From Sabethes cyaneus (lineage: Eukaryota; Arthropoda; Insecta; Diptera; Culicidae), in assembly GCF_943734655.1 (NCBI RefSeq), contig NC_071354.1, positions 55,903,544 through 55,967,543 on the forward strand: 64,000 nucleotides of DNA, given 5' to 3'. Shown piece after piece: positions 11,287-20,989 of the stretch (the stretch's first letter is position 1; each line of letters opens with the position of its first letter). The notes below the pieces were generated by a model that was not told the DNA's origin, searched no databases, and worked only from the letters and a program-made list of their open reading frames with translations. The position numbers and the translations under genes are program-made.

Positions 11287-11463
11287 TTCCGGTCCCACAT
11301 TCAATTTCTCAAAGTTTTGTACGGATTGATCAATCTCTCTTGCAGTGACATGCAGTGAAAAATGAGTTTTTTCGATAATCTGAGAAAAACGGAGTAGCGT
11401 TACTGCAAGATGGATTGATTAATCCTTACAAAACTTTGGGAAATTGAATGTGGGGTCGGAATA
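11287..11463. mobile_element. Hairpin MITE
   Basis: TTCCGGTCCCACATTCAATT at 11287 is mirrored by a matching arm ending at about 11463 (AATTGAATGTGGGGTCGGAA). Inner pairs are CAAAGTTTTGTACGGATTGA against TTGATTAATCCTTACAAAAC. Arms are about 50 bp with few mismatches and there is a central loop of about 75 bp. Confidence 0.8.
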
Positions 11464-11980
11464 AGTAAAGTCAGCAAGTAAACAAAACAAAACGGTCAAA
11501 ACATTGTCTCGGAAGCTGAACATGACAATGCTAATAAAGTTTAGTAGCGCAGTGCTGGTGGAGGGCAACTAAACCTGCGCCAAAGTCGACTTCATATGGC
11601 TTTCTGGGCAGGATGTTACTGGAAGAGAAAAGGTGGCAGATATTTTCTAGCATATGGCACTGTCGAAGATCGAATATGTGGTTAAACAGGCTTTCCGCGC
11701 CTTTGACTTGAAAAGCAAGATTTTCATTGCAACTGACACCATCAACCGCGAAATTTACGTTCTGCGCTGTTTTAGCCGGACTTGGCATGCTACAATTAAG
11801 GTGAAAGGTTCACTACGAGTGCTTCTTGTTCATTTGTGTTTTTTTTTGTGTTTGTTTTGTTACCTACACCAAGGGAATTTCACACTAAGAATGTAATTTT
11901 AATGGTTATTGTTATTCTAGAGAATAAGCTACACAAAGCAAAGCCATAGGAATAAATGTCCTTAAGAACTGGCCCTTTCT
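11464..11980. other. Unassigned stretch
   Basis: Both strands hold open frames of about 80 codons around 11531-11896, but I recognise no domain. The overlap of open frames on the two strands suggests chance or a decayed repeat. Confidence 0.3.
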
Positions 11981-11989
11981 TTATCGACA

Positions 11990-12165
11990 GACTTCGCTTC
12001 CGGTTATTGGGGTAGGTAGAGGACAATTACGGGGCTAGTGCAGCGATTCTTCTGAATCTATAGCAACACCGCCCAGTCGGGATTTGAACGTACGACGACT
12101 GGCTTGTTAGGCATCGTACCCCGGCATCTCGTAGCATCGTACCCCGGAGCTAACTACGCGGGCTA
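11990..12165 (-). mobile_element. tRNA-derived SINE (copy related to the one at 20.8 kb)
   Basis: The minus strand holds CCAGTCGTCGTACGTTCAAA followed by TCCCGAC, giving a B box (GTTCAAATCCC). The same block, AAGCCAGTCGTCGTACGTTC, occurs at 20.9 kb with a shared downstream word GCGAAGTCTGTCG. The putative A-box side contains a short internal duplication of CCGGGGTACGATGC. Confidence 0.65.
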
Positions 12166-12169
12166 ACAA

Positions 12170-14780
12170 TAAACTAATAGCTGCCAATTTTCAGCATTGT
12201 TTAATTTTATTCGTGTGAACACATTAGATTTCAAAATATTAATTTTAGAGATTTGTTCCCAGCATTTAATCAAAAAATCATTAAAATATATATTTCTACG
12301 TTAATTCGAATCATTTTCAACTGACATTTTTAATGAAACCTAAACACTATTATATAACCCCACAATAAAACTTTAGTATTCGATGCTTCAAGTAGGAAAC
12401 TGTACCTCAGCTTATCAGTAAACTCATCTTGAAGCTAGAACTGTCAGCTCGTATCCCACCGCCGCCGACATACATAAAACGATAGTTTTGCAATCTCGTA
12501 AATGTATTGAATTTATATTAAAAGCATTAAATGTGATTGGGAACTTCCCCCCATTCTCCTGCGGCTACTGTTGGCTGGCAGTGTTGGTCTTCGTTTGAAG
12601 TCGTTTTCTACTTTCCAACTTACGGGTTTGTTCCTATTTTCCCTTGTCATCCATCGTCGACATACGGACTGGCCTGACGGAAGGTACACGTTACAAGATC
12701 AAGGCCCTTATCTGCCTTGCACGAGCACAGTGCGGTGCCAACCCTTGGCCGAGCGGTGTGAAAAATTTCACCTATTTGTACAAAGACTGCCATTCCGAAC
12801 GAATGCTTTCCACTTCTTTCAACCGCATCGCATCGCAGCAATAGCGGTTCGTTCTTCGAAGACGTGAACGTACGGGAAGGGGAAGGATCAGTTTTAGGGG
12901 AGAAATAATTTATCCTTTTATGGGTTTCTTGCGGTTTGTTTTGGACACTTTCCCCAGCCGTCATTGGGATTCCGATGCACTGCCGCATCGGAAAAAACGC
13001 CCGGAGAGGGTTACAGGCAATGGCAATAAAAATACTACCAAATGGTTCATCTTAGGTAATGTGATTATTTTGATTTATTTTGTGCACCCTTCGGATGCTG
13101 CTCCACGATGCATTATTTATTTGATTTGATTGAGAGTTATTGCTCGCATTAGGATCGGTAATAATATTTTCGATTAGCACAGTGCTGCTGAATTCGAGTT
13201 GTGTAATAGGTTAAAGGAATCTTTAAATTACGAACACTGTTTGGTTTATTATTTTCGAAATACGCTATTGAGTGAGTGATAAGTGATAAGAAAAACAACA
13301 AATAAAATTTTCAGCCGAAAATGGTTTTTAAATTACTCAAATAGGGCAATACTTAAATAAGTACAGAAAGCTTATGTGCATCATCGGGTCCCTGAATAGT
13401 TTCCTACCAATAAAGAGGCACTGCTTCTCACATGCTTTTTCTCAACTCGCCTTGAATTTTCTTCCCAACTGAATCTAGCATTTGATTCCGTGTCTTCGAT
13501 TAGGATTTATACTTTGCCATCCCGCAAACGCTCAGGGATGCATTTGTAATCATTTTAAAAATGGAGAGAAGATTGAATTTCCCTCCGCTTTTCCTACCAT
13601 CAAGAACAGCAATCTCTCGCCCGTAACCGACCAGCCAAGCCGAGTTCCATGAATTTGCAATTGGACTCGCCACCAGCAATCGTCTCATAGAGGATGACTT
13701 TCTTTTGGTGTTCCTATTTTTCGTTCGTCTAATTTCTTAAATTGATTTAATTTTCTGATGGAACTTTCCAATTTTTTGCACTTCCCCATCAGTGGCCAAA
13801 GTGATTGAGTTGGCTCCACATGCGATCCAGGAGATTGGAAATGGTGTTCGAAAATCGGTCGAATCGGTTGCCAAGAGATCGCATTCAAATTTGTTTACAG
13901 CTTTTGCTTTGGTTTTATTGTTTTGCACGAATATTTGTAGAAAAACAAAAGAATAATGCTTTGCTACTGTCTGCAAGATCATTGCTGTTCTTTTTCATTA
14001 CGAAGAAATATTTTGACCTTTTATTCGACGTAGTGGTTTTTATCATATTATACCTAAAAGTTATCTTTCCTTCAAGAAAAACAAACTTTGGCCAGTCAGC
14101 CTAGTTTAATTATCGTTAGCCAAACAAACTCGTTTCTCATTCTGATAATCCATGTCGCAATTGGAAAACATCCTTTGGTGATTTAGACGTCGAACCGGAA
14201 ACAAGCAAACGCTTTTCCATTATTTACTGATGCCCGGCTTCGGAATGTTATTCCGAAGCACAGCATAAACATAAACTTAGCTTTGCCTTTGCCGGTTGTA
14301 CAGACGTTAAATACCCTCCGGATGCATACATCACTTAGACGCGACACATTCTCAGGTGTAAATGAAACATAATGCAGCAAGCTTTCGGATTTTCGATTTG
14401 GCTGTGATGTATGCAGTCGGGCGCAGGTTCCCGTCCGGAACGAGATGCCAAAGCGGTGGACCATCAGAATCGTCGTTTGACGATAGGTTGTGAACTGGGG
14501 AGCATTATCGTTGGTATGTGTATAATACGTCTAAAAGTAAACAAGTTTTAATTGGAAACTGAAAAAAATATTACTTGAGTTTGTCTAATGGATGACTAGA
14601 AAGAGGTGTTTTGCCTTCTTAAAGTTTTACAAAAATGAGTTTGATCATTCTTTTATAAATTTGTATCACCTCAACTAATAAATTTTTTCACCTTCATCGC
14701 TATATTTTTCATATGTTTTTTTCATTCTTCGGAGTAATCTTCGGAACAATGAAGCCTCTTGCCAGGGCAAGTTATAAGGG
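12170..14780. other. Non-coding stretch, nothing recognised
   Basis: No supported gene. The 12550-13060 section is noticeably richer in G and C and has overlapping open frames on both strands up to 113 codons, none with a recognisable domain. The rest is AT-rich. Confidence 0.35.
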
Positions 14781-14785
14781 TAGTA

Positions 14786-14910
14786 CCGTAAAACGGGGTA
14801 ACATTGATCATTGAGGGTAACATTGATCAGTTCAGAAAAGTTGGCAGAAGTTATTTATTTCCCTTATTAATGCGAATGGTCCATTTGATAAATGTTACCC
14901 CGTTTTACGG
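14786..14910. mobile_element. 125-bp hairpin MITE with TA target duplication
   Basis: Ends: CCGTAAAACGGGGTAACATT on the left and ATGTTACCCCGTTTTACGG on the right, flanked on both sides by TA (14784-14785 and 14911-14912). A second internal GGGTAACATTGATCA copy follows the left end. TA duplication and short TIRs point to Tc1/mariner mobilisation (inference). Confidence 0.85.
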
Positions 14911-14914
14911 TACC

Positions 14915-16065
14915 TAAAGTGCGAAAGTGCGTCCCTTGTTCAAGGACAAATTACAATTGAAAAGTAGGAGAAAACACTGGCACTTAAGAGCGAATAATAA
15001 GCAGTTCTCTCATTTCATATTGATACTGCAAAAAGAACGAAGTGCGGAATACAACACCTGGATGATATCACAATAGATCAAAATAATGCTCATAGTGATA
15101 ATATTCATACAAAAATCACTTTTTTTGTATGGGCATTGGTCTAAAATATCACTGCGAATACAATATTATTTCCTAGCTATTAATTTTTTATTTCTTGATG
15201 TAGCCAGCCTAATTTAGACCTACGTCAACGCTTTAATCTGGCCTATAATACAAACCTTGCGATTTTTTTAAAGATGAAGTTAGCCACCACGACACTGTCA
15301 ATGGAGCCCTTTGTCGGTTGATGATTATGAACTTTTTTAGCTCCAAATACAAGCATTGGATGTGGCTAATATGTGTCTTCAACAAGACGGCGCAACATGC
15401 CACATAGCGTGCGAACCAGTAAACCGATTCGGGGGTAAGTATACTCTTACTAATAAATCAGGATTCCTGCTTTTAAGATCCAGATAATTCTAATTGCATA
15501 GTGCAGCCGATTCCCTTACCGAGTTATAGGTCTCCCGGGGATTCTCATATAAGAATCCTGGTTCTGTAAGCATATTCTGTGTGATTGGTTTGCAAAATTC
15601 CTTTATATGATTCCAATGCGGGGAATCCCAGAGACTCTGTGTGATTTTTTTGGTTCGTCCGGGTAGTGAGCAATTAGTCCCCACTAGCAATTAGTAGTTG
15701 GTACTGTTAATTGTCCGCTTAAATTTTTATCATGCGATGTGAAAATGTAATGGAGACGCATGGTGTTTTAATTTTACCTACAGTGAAATGGATATTTTTG
15801 ATAAACAAGATCCAAAGATATCCGTTTTTGTCAAAATATCACATATGTAGAGCAGGTGTAATTTTTTGTTTTTGAGATATAATTATTTTTACACTCTAAT
15901 GTAAAAACGCATTTTCGTCAAAATGATACGATTAAGTTAACCACTATTTTTTCATGGAAGTCAACCGCTCAAAAGCGTTTCAAGTTTAGACTTTCATTCA
16001 AAAATAACTATAAATAATCAACCAAAAATAATTGGTTGGTGAATGGCTGGATAATGCATAAAACA
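14915..16065. other. AT-rich non-coding stretch
   Basis: No gene seen. A word around 15928-15950 (ATACGATTAAGTTAACCACT) has a diverged counterpart at about 21328 (ATACGATCAAGCTAATCACT), so part of this stretch belongs to a dispersed repeat. Confidence 0.35.
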
Positions 16066-16344
16066 GACTCTATAGTGGTTCTTAGCATCAAATCTAGCAA
16101 CTCCTATCCCTACCTCCTCGTAGCACCAGCCGTAATACGACCAACCTTGGCGGAGATCGGGAAACCAACCACGGTGGAAAACAAGGTCATATACGGCACT
16201 ATAAAATGGTAGCCCCAATCACGAGACTCAGTAGCGTGGCCCTAGTACAGCAAACCTTTCTAAATCCAACACACTACGAACAATCAAATACATTCGACTC
16301 CGAACATTCAGTACGGACAGAGGTGACAAAATAAGTAGACATAG

Positions 16345-17464
16345 AATGGAAATTTGGCACCTGGAACTGCAGACCGCCAAATTTCGTCGGTGGCGACAGG
16401 GCGCCGCTCAATCAGTTAGAACCCCGAAAGTTCGCCATCGTGGCACTGCAGGAGGAGCAAAGGAGCAAAGGCGAAAAGGTGTAGAGGATCCGTTGCGGCA
16501 AAGTCCAATTTTACCAGAGCGGTGGTACGACCAACGAGTTAGGAACGGGCTTCGTATTGATGGGAAAAAAGCATGATCGCGTATTGGATTGGAAAGTGAT
16601 CAACAAGAGGATGTGCATGTTGAGCTTAACAGGCCGTTTCTTCAACTACTCTTCAACTATCATAAACGTGCATTGTCCACACGAAAGTAGATCCGACGAT
16701 GAAAAGGAAACATTATATGCGCAGCTGGAGACACCGTACGACGTGACGTGACATCCACAAAGCCACCTCCAGGAGGTCACCTGACCAACGAACATTGAAC
16801 CAAATCGACCATATTCTCACCGGAACACACAGGGTGCGGATATTGACCTAGTAGCAATACATGTGCGCTCAAAACTATCAACGGTTTATCCCTCGCGACA
16901 AAGCCGTCCTCCTCGGTTAAACATTCGGTGATCAGACAACTCGTGGGTTGCCGAAAACTACGCGCGCGTACTGCGTCATCTACCTTCCTCTGTGGAGCTA
17001 GATGCTTCGACCTTCGAAGACGTCGAAGGTGAGGAAACCTCGAGCGCACGAAATGATTGGTTTGACGGGGACTGCCAAGAAGCGATGGAGAGAAAAAATG
17101 AGATTGGAAAAACTACCAGGAGGGAGAATTTGGCCAAGTATCGACGAGCGCGGAATGAGTTGACCACGATCCTGAGGAAGAAAAAAGACAGAGATCGTGA
17201 GGAGCTGGAGGAGCTATTCCGGGGTACTGACACGCGCAAGTTCTACGAGAAGGTAAACCAAACTCGTAAGGGCTACCCACCTAAACCTGACATATGTAGA
17301 GCCGAGGGAGGGAATCTAATCACAAACGAGCGCAATGTGATCGGCAGGTGGAAGCAGTTATTCGATAAGCCCCTGGACGGCGTTATAACAGAAAGAGACG
17401 CAACCAAAGTTAACGTAGGAGAGCCTCAAACGATAACAGTGTGCCGACTCCCAAATTCGAAGAG
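16345..17464 (+). pseudogene. RTE endonuclease and linker, decayed
   Basis: Frame-corrected motifs: KIGTWNCR near the start, IVALQEEQRS (metal-binding Glu), LDWKVINKRMCMLSLTGRFF, IINVHCPHES, DIHKATSRRSPDQ with QIDHIL, then DIDLVAIHVRSKLSTVYPS. The block holding the GDxNAQVG motif is deleted between YDVT and DIHKATS. After about 16992 a clean 168-codon frame covers the linker, with ARNDWFDGDCQEAM, KYRRARNELTTIL and RKFYEKVNQTRKGY. Confidence 0.85.
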
Positions 17465-17466
17465 TA

Positions 17467-18860
17467 CACAAAAAAGGCGACAAACGCGACATAATTAAAT
17501 ATCGAGGGATCACGTCCATGTGCGCATGCTCAAAATTGTTTGAAATCATCGTAAATGACGCTTTGTTCGCTTGTTGCAAAATCTATATTGACGCTGACCA
17601 GCACGGTTTTTACCCGAAAAGACCGGTGACCACAAATCTGATGCAGTTTGTTTCCCGCTGTCTGCAAAATCTGGACTCTAGTTTTCAAACCGATGCTAGT
17701 TATTTGGACCTGAAAGCCGCTTTCGATCGAGTGGACCACGAAATACTACTCAGAAAAATGGAGCGACTGGGTGTATCTGCGGATGCCGTATGCTGGTTCA
17801 AATATTACCTGACAAACAGAAGCTTATGTGTGAAATTAGGAACTACTTTCTCCAGCTGCTTCTCCAATCTATCTGGAGTTCCGCAAGGCAGCAACCTAGG
17901 CCCGCTGCTCTTTTCGATTTTCATAAATGATGTCACACTTCTGCTTCTACACGGTTGTCGACTATTTTACGCTGACGATACTAAAATTTTTAAAACTATT
18001 ACGTGCCTGAATGACTGTGTGGAACTGCAGGAGTACTTGAACATGTTTGTGTGCTGGTGTGATGCAAACTGTTTAACGCTAAGTATAGAGAAATGTAACA
18101 TAATGTCGTTTCACTGAAAACGAGTGCCTATTGGATATGACTATACTGTCTCTGGCCAACGCCTTCTTCGCGTACAGTGTATTAAAGATTTGGGAGTGCT
18201 GTTGGATAATGGATTGACATTCAAGAGCCACTATAACAGCATTATCTCCAGAGCCAACCGTCAACTTGGATTCATCTTCAAGATTGCGGATGAGTTCCGC
18301 GACCCACGTTGCCTCAAATCGCTTTGCTGCTCACTTGTACGATCAATCCTCGAAAATAATTCTGTGGTTTGGTATCCATTTCATGCAAATTGGTCTCGCC
18401 GAATCGAAATGGTACAGAAAAAATTCGTCCGTTATGCTCTTCGCCATCTTCCGTGGCGGGACCCGCTAAACTTGCCGTCGTACGAAAACCGCTGCCGACT
18501 TCTTGGCATTCAAACATTGGAACTTAGACGACAAACCGCACAGGCGGTTTTTGCTGCCAAACTACTAACGAATCGCATTGACTGCCCTTCACTATTAGAG
18601 CAATTAGCCACAGCCACGTAGCCAGAAGGGGGGGCCCGGGGGTCCAATTTTGATTTTAACTGTTTTATATGCATATTTTTGTGTTTAGAACTACAATACA
18701 TTAAATGTATTATAATATATTATATTTATAAGCAGTAAGATATGCATATAATGTATTAGGAGCCAAGATAGGGCTCCTGGCCCCCACCTCTGGCTACGTG
18801 GCTGATTAGCCATATATGCTCCCGAACGACCCGAGTAAGTAAGTAAGTTTGCTTAATGTT
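17467..18860 (+). pseudogene. Jockey-type reverse transcriptase, one nonsense codon plus a MITE insertion
   Basis: The frame is open from the truncation to 18117, with SKLFEIIVND, HGFYPKRPVTTNL, LDLKAAFDRVDH (motif A Asp), SGVPQGSNLGPLLF (motif B) and FYADDTKIF (motif C). One stop (TGA at 18115-18117, probably from CGA) separates it from the same frame continuing 18118-18610, with KDLGVLLD, LPWRDPLNLPSYENRC and TLELRRQTAQAVF. The hAT-like MITE then interrupts the C-terminal part, and the frame resumes IYAPERPE before a stop. The polymerase core motifs are intact. Confidence 0.9.
18611..18804. mobile_element. hAT-like MITE, 194 bp, 8-bp target duplication
   Basis: The ends are CAGCCACGTAGCCAGA and its inverse TCTGGCTACGTGGCTG. 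The flanks are identical 8-mers ATTAGCCA at 18603-18610 and 18805-18812. Removing the element and one 8-mer restores the reading of the host RT frame (QLAIYAPERP). An 8-bp duplication with short TIRs beginning CAG is typical of hAT elements (known); the family assignment is inference. Confidence 0.9.
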
Positions 18861-18952
18861 AGGAATTAGTTTTAGAAATTAAGAATGTTCATTAAGACAA
18901 ATTTATGGTCAGATGAATTTACAAACAACAATAAACAATAAACAATAAAGAG

Positions 18953-20385
18953 ATCCAGTGTGAAATCGGTAAGCTGAAGAATAAAAGAGTCGCCGGAAAG
19001 GACCAACTGCCGAAAGAACTGTACAAAAATGGGCAAGAACCGCTAGCAATGGCACTTCACCGGATAATTTTGAGGATTTGGGAGGAGGAAGGTGGAAAGG
19101 TGGAAAGGTGGATGGAAGGTGTGGTTTGTCCCATCTACAGAATAAGCGGTCAGCTAGATTGCTGCAATTGCCACGGCATTACGCTGGTCAACGCCGCCTA
19201 CAAGGTGCTCTACCAGATTTGTTTACGTCGTCTGTCAAGTAGTAAATCGTAGGGCTGTATCAGGCGGGCTTTATGAAGACCCGTGCTACTACGGATAAAA
19301 TTTTTATTCTTCGACAAATTCTCCAGAAATGCCGGGTGTACAAAGTGCCCACGGATCATATTTTTGTGGATTTAAGGGCAGCATACGATACAGTTGAGGG
19401 CGAACAGCTGTGGCAGATAATGGACGAGTACAGTTTTCCGGACAAACTGACGCAGCTAATCAAAGTTACCCTGGAGCGAGTGAGCGTTTCGGGGGCACTC
19501 TTAGGTTGCGGCAAGAGGATGGACTATGCTGTATGTTATTCTATATCGGTATTAAAGGTGTGATCTGGCAAGCGGGCATCGAAACGAGATGTACGATCTT
19601 TAGCAAGATTAGCCAACTCCTAGCCTTCGCAGACGACCTCGACATCATTACTGGAAACCTTGGGACGGCGAAGGCAATCTATGCCAGACTAAAGACGCAG
19701 GCTAGGAGGATTTGGTTACAAATCAATGCATCTAAAATCAAATATATGGTAAGAAGAGGTTTCAGAGAAAGCAACATTTGCCTCCCACGGAAAGTGACTA
19801 TTAATGGCGATAAAATAGAACTGGTTGATAAGTTCGTATATTTGGGATCTCTGGTTACCGCCGACAATAATACGAGTAGGGAGATTCAACAACGCATTCA
19901 AGCTGGAAGTCGAGTCTACTTTTCCTTTCGCAAGATGCTGCGATCAAGGAGCATACATCGCCGCACAAAACTGACGATGTACAAAACGCTAATCAGACCG
20001 CTAGTCCTTTACGGACTTGAGACACTAACTTTGCTTAGAACGAAAGGTGTTGCGGACTATTTTTGGCGGAGTACAAACGGAGAGCGGAGAGTGGCGTAGG
20101 CGTATAAACCATAAGTTGCTGGCACTACTTGGACAGATTCCCATCGTATACCTGGCAAAAGTTGGGAGACTACGGTGGACCGGCCACATCACAAGGATGC
20201 CGGACGACAGTGCAGAGAAAGCCGTTCTTTTTAAGAACCGACCAGGGACCCAACGTGCAAGATCAGGTTGAAGCTGACCTTCGTGTATCGTGACGCACAA
20301 GAGATTGGCGACGTGTAGCCCGGGACCGAGTACAGTGGAAAGGAATTTCTGATGGACAAAAATCGACGAGCGACAGGTAAACAAA
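18953..20385 (+). pseudogene. RTE reverse transcriptase, decayed
   Basis: Motifs across several frames: AGKDQLPKELYKNGQEP, EGVVCPIYRISGQLDCC, GITLVNAAYKVLYQ, ATTDKIFILRQILQ, FVDLRAAYDTVE, DGLCCMLF, LLAFADDLDIITGN (catalytic loop present), LQINASKIKYM, KFVYLGSLVTADNNTSREIQ, RRTKLTMYKTLIRPLVLYG, then RWTGHITRMPDD. Frameshifts lie near 19255, 19500-19560 and 20045. The tail ends about 20385 with no clear A-rich run. Confidence 0.88.
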
Positions 20386-20804
20386 ATAGTCTAAATTTTT
20401 TTAGTTTTTTATGTACAACGCTCTACCCGGTTATTTTTTAAATCAGAATTATTACAAAATTCAACTAAAGCATGTGAATTAGTCACAGAAAAATTTAGAG
20501 TGTTCTAAGTGCCCTTTTTCTTTGTTGCGCATTTTTTGTTGAAATTTACCCAAATTCACGGTCTTGCCCATTAGAGGGTTAAAGAAAATAAATTTCAATG
20601 ATGCATGGTGTGTTTTTGAACTAAAAGGAAGCGAATGTTTCTAGCCAGAAATTGAACATACATTTTTTTACCAAAAACATCCGTCTCCTTGTAGGTTGTT
20701 AGAACAACACCATACGTCTCCATTCTATTATCCATTTTTTTACTATACATTAAGTTACTTTTTATGTGTCTTTTGCTACTAAAAAGCAAAGCTACATTCC
20801 ATTA

Positions 20805-20985
20805 TCGAGACTTGACCTTCTGTTTTCATACGACAGACTTCGCAGCCTGCTATTAGAGTGCAAGACACTTGCAGGAACAGTTGCTACGATCCTATTGACT
20901 CTAACAGCATCTCCCCGTCGAGATTCGAACGTACGACGACTGGCTTATTAGACCAGCGTCATAACTCGAAGCCAACTGGGAGGCT
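20805..20985 (-). mobile_element. tRNA-derived SINE (copy related to the one at 12 kb)
   Basis: On the minus strand TTGGCTTCGAGTTATGACGC resembles an A-box region and GTACGTTCGAATCTCGAC holds a B box (GTTCGAATCTC). The block AAGCCAGTCGTCGTACGTTC is shared with 12.1 kb, as is GCGAAGTCTGTCG near the other end. Confidence 0.68.
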
Positions 20986-20989
20986 CTGG

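Larger units (their letters stand above)
17465..18948 (+). mobile_element. Jockey-type LINE, 5' truncated, inserted in RTE copy 3 (jockey copy 2)
   Basis: The insert begins inside the RT domain (HKKGDKRDIIKYRGITS). It ends with a 3' UTR containing GGTCAGATGAATTTAC and a tail of three AACAATAAA-like units. The GGTCAGATGAATT word also occurs just before the tail of the element at 36.7 kb, so both belong to one family. Flanking AGAG at 17461-17464 and 18949-18952 is the likely target duplication. A 194-bp MITE lies inside its ORF. Confidence 0.9.
16070..20385 (+). mobile_element. RTE-clade LINE carrying nested insertions (RTE copy 3)
   Basis: The outer element runs from a presumed 5' region (about 16070-16345) through the endonuclease and linker to 17464. 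It resumes at 18949-18953 with EIQCEIGKLKN and continues through the RT to a C-terminal end at about 20385. The sequence on either side of the gap reads as one linker: the frame ends in FEE before the gap and continues IQCEIG after it. Short target duplication AGAG flanks the insert. Several stops and deletions show that the copy is inactive. Confidence 0.9.
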
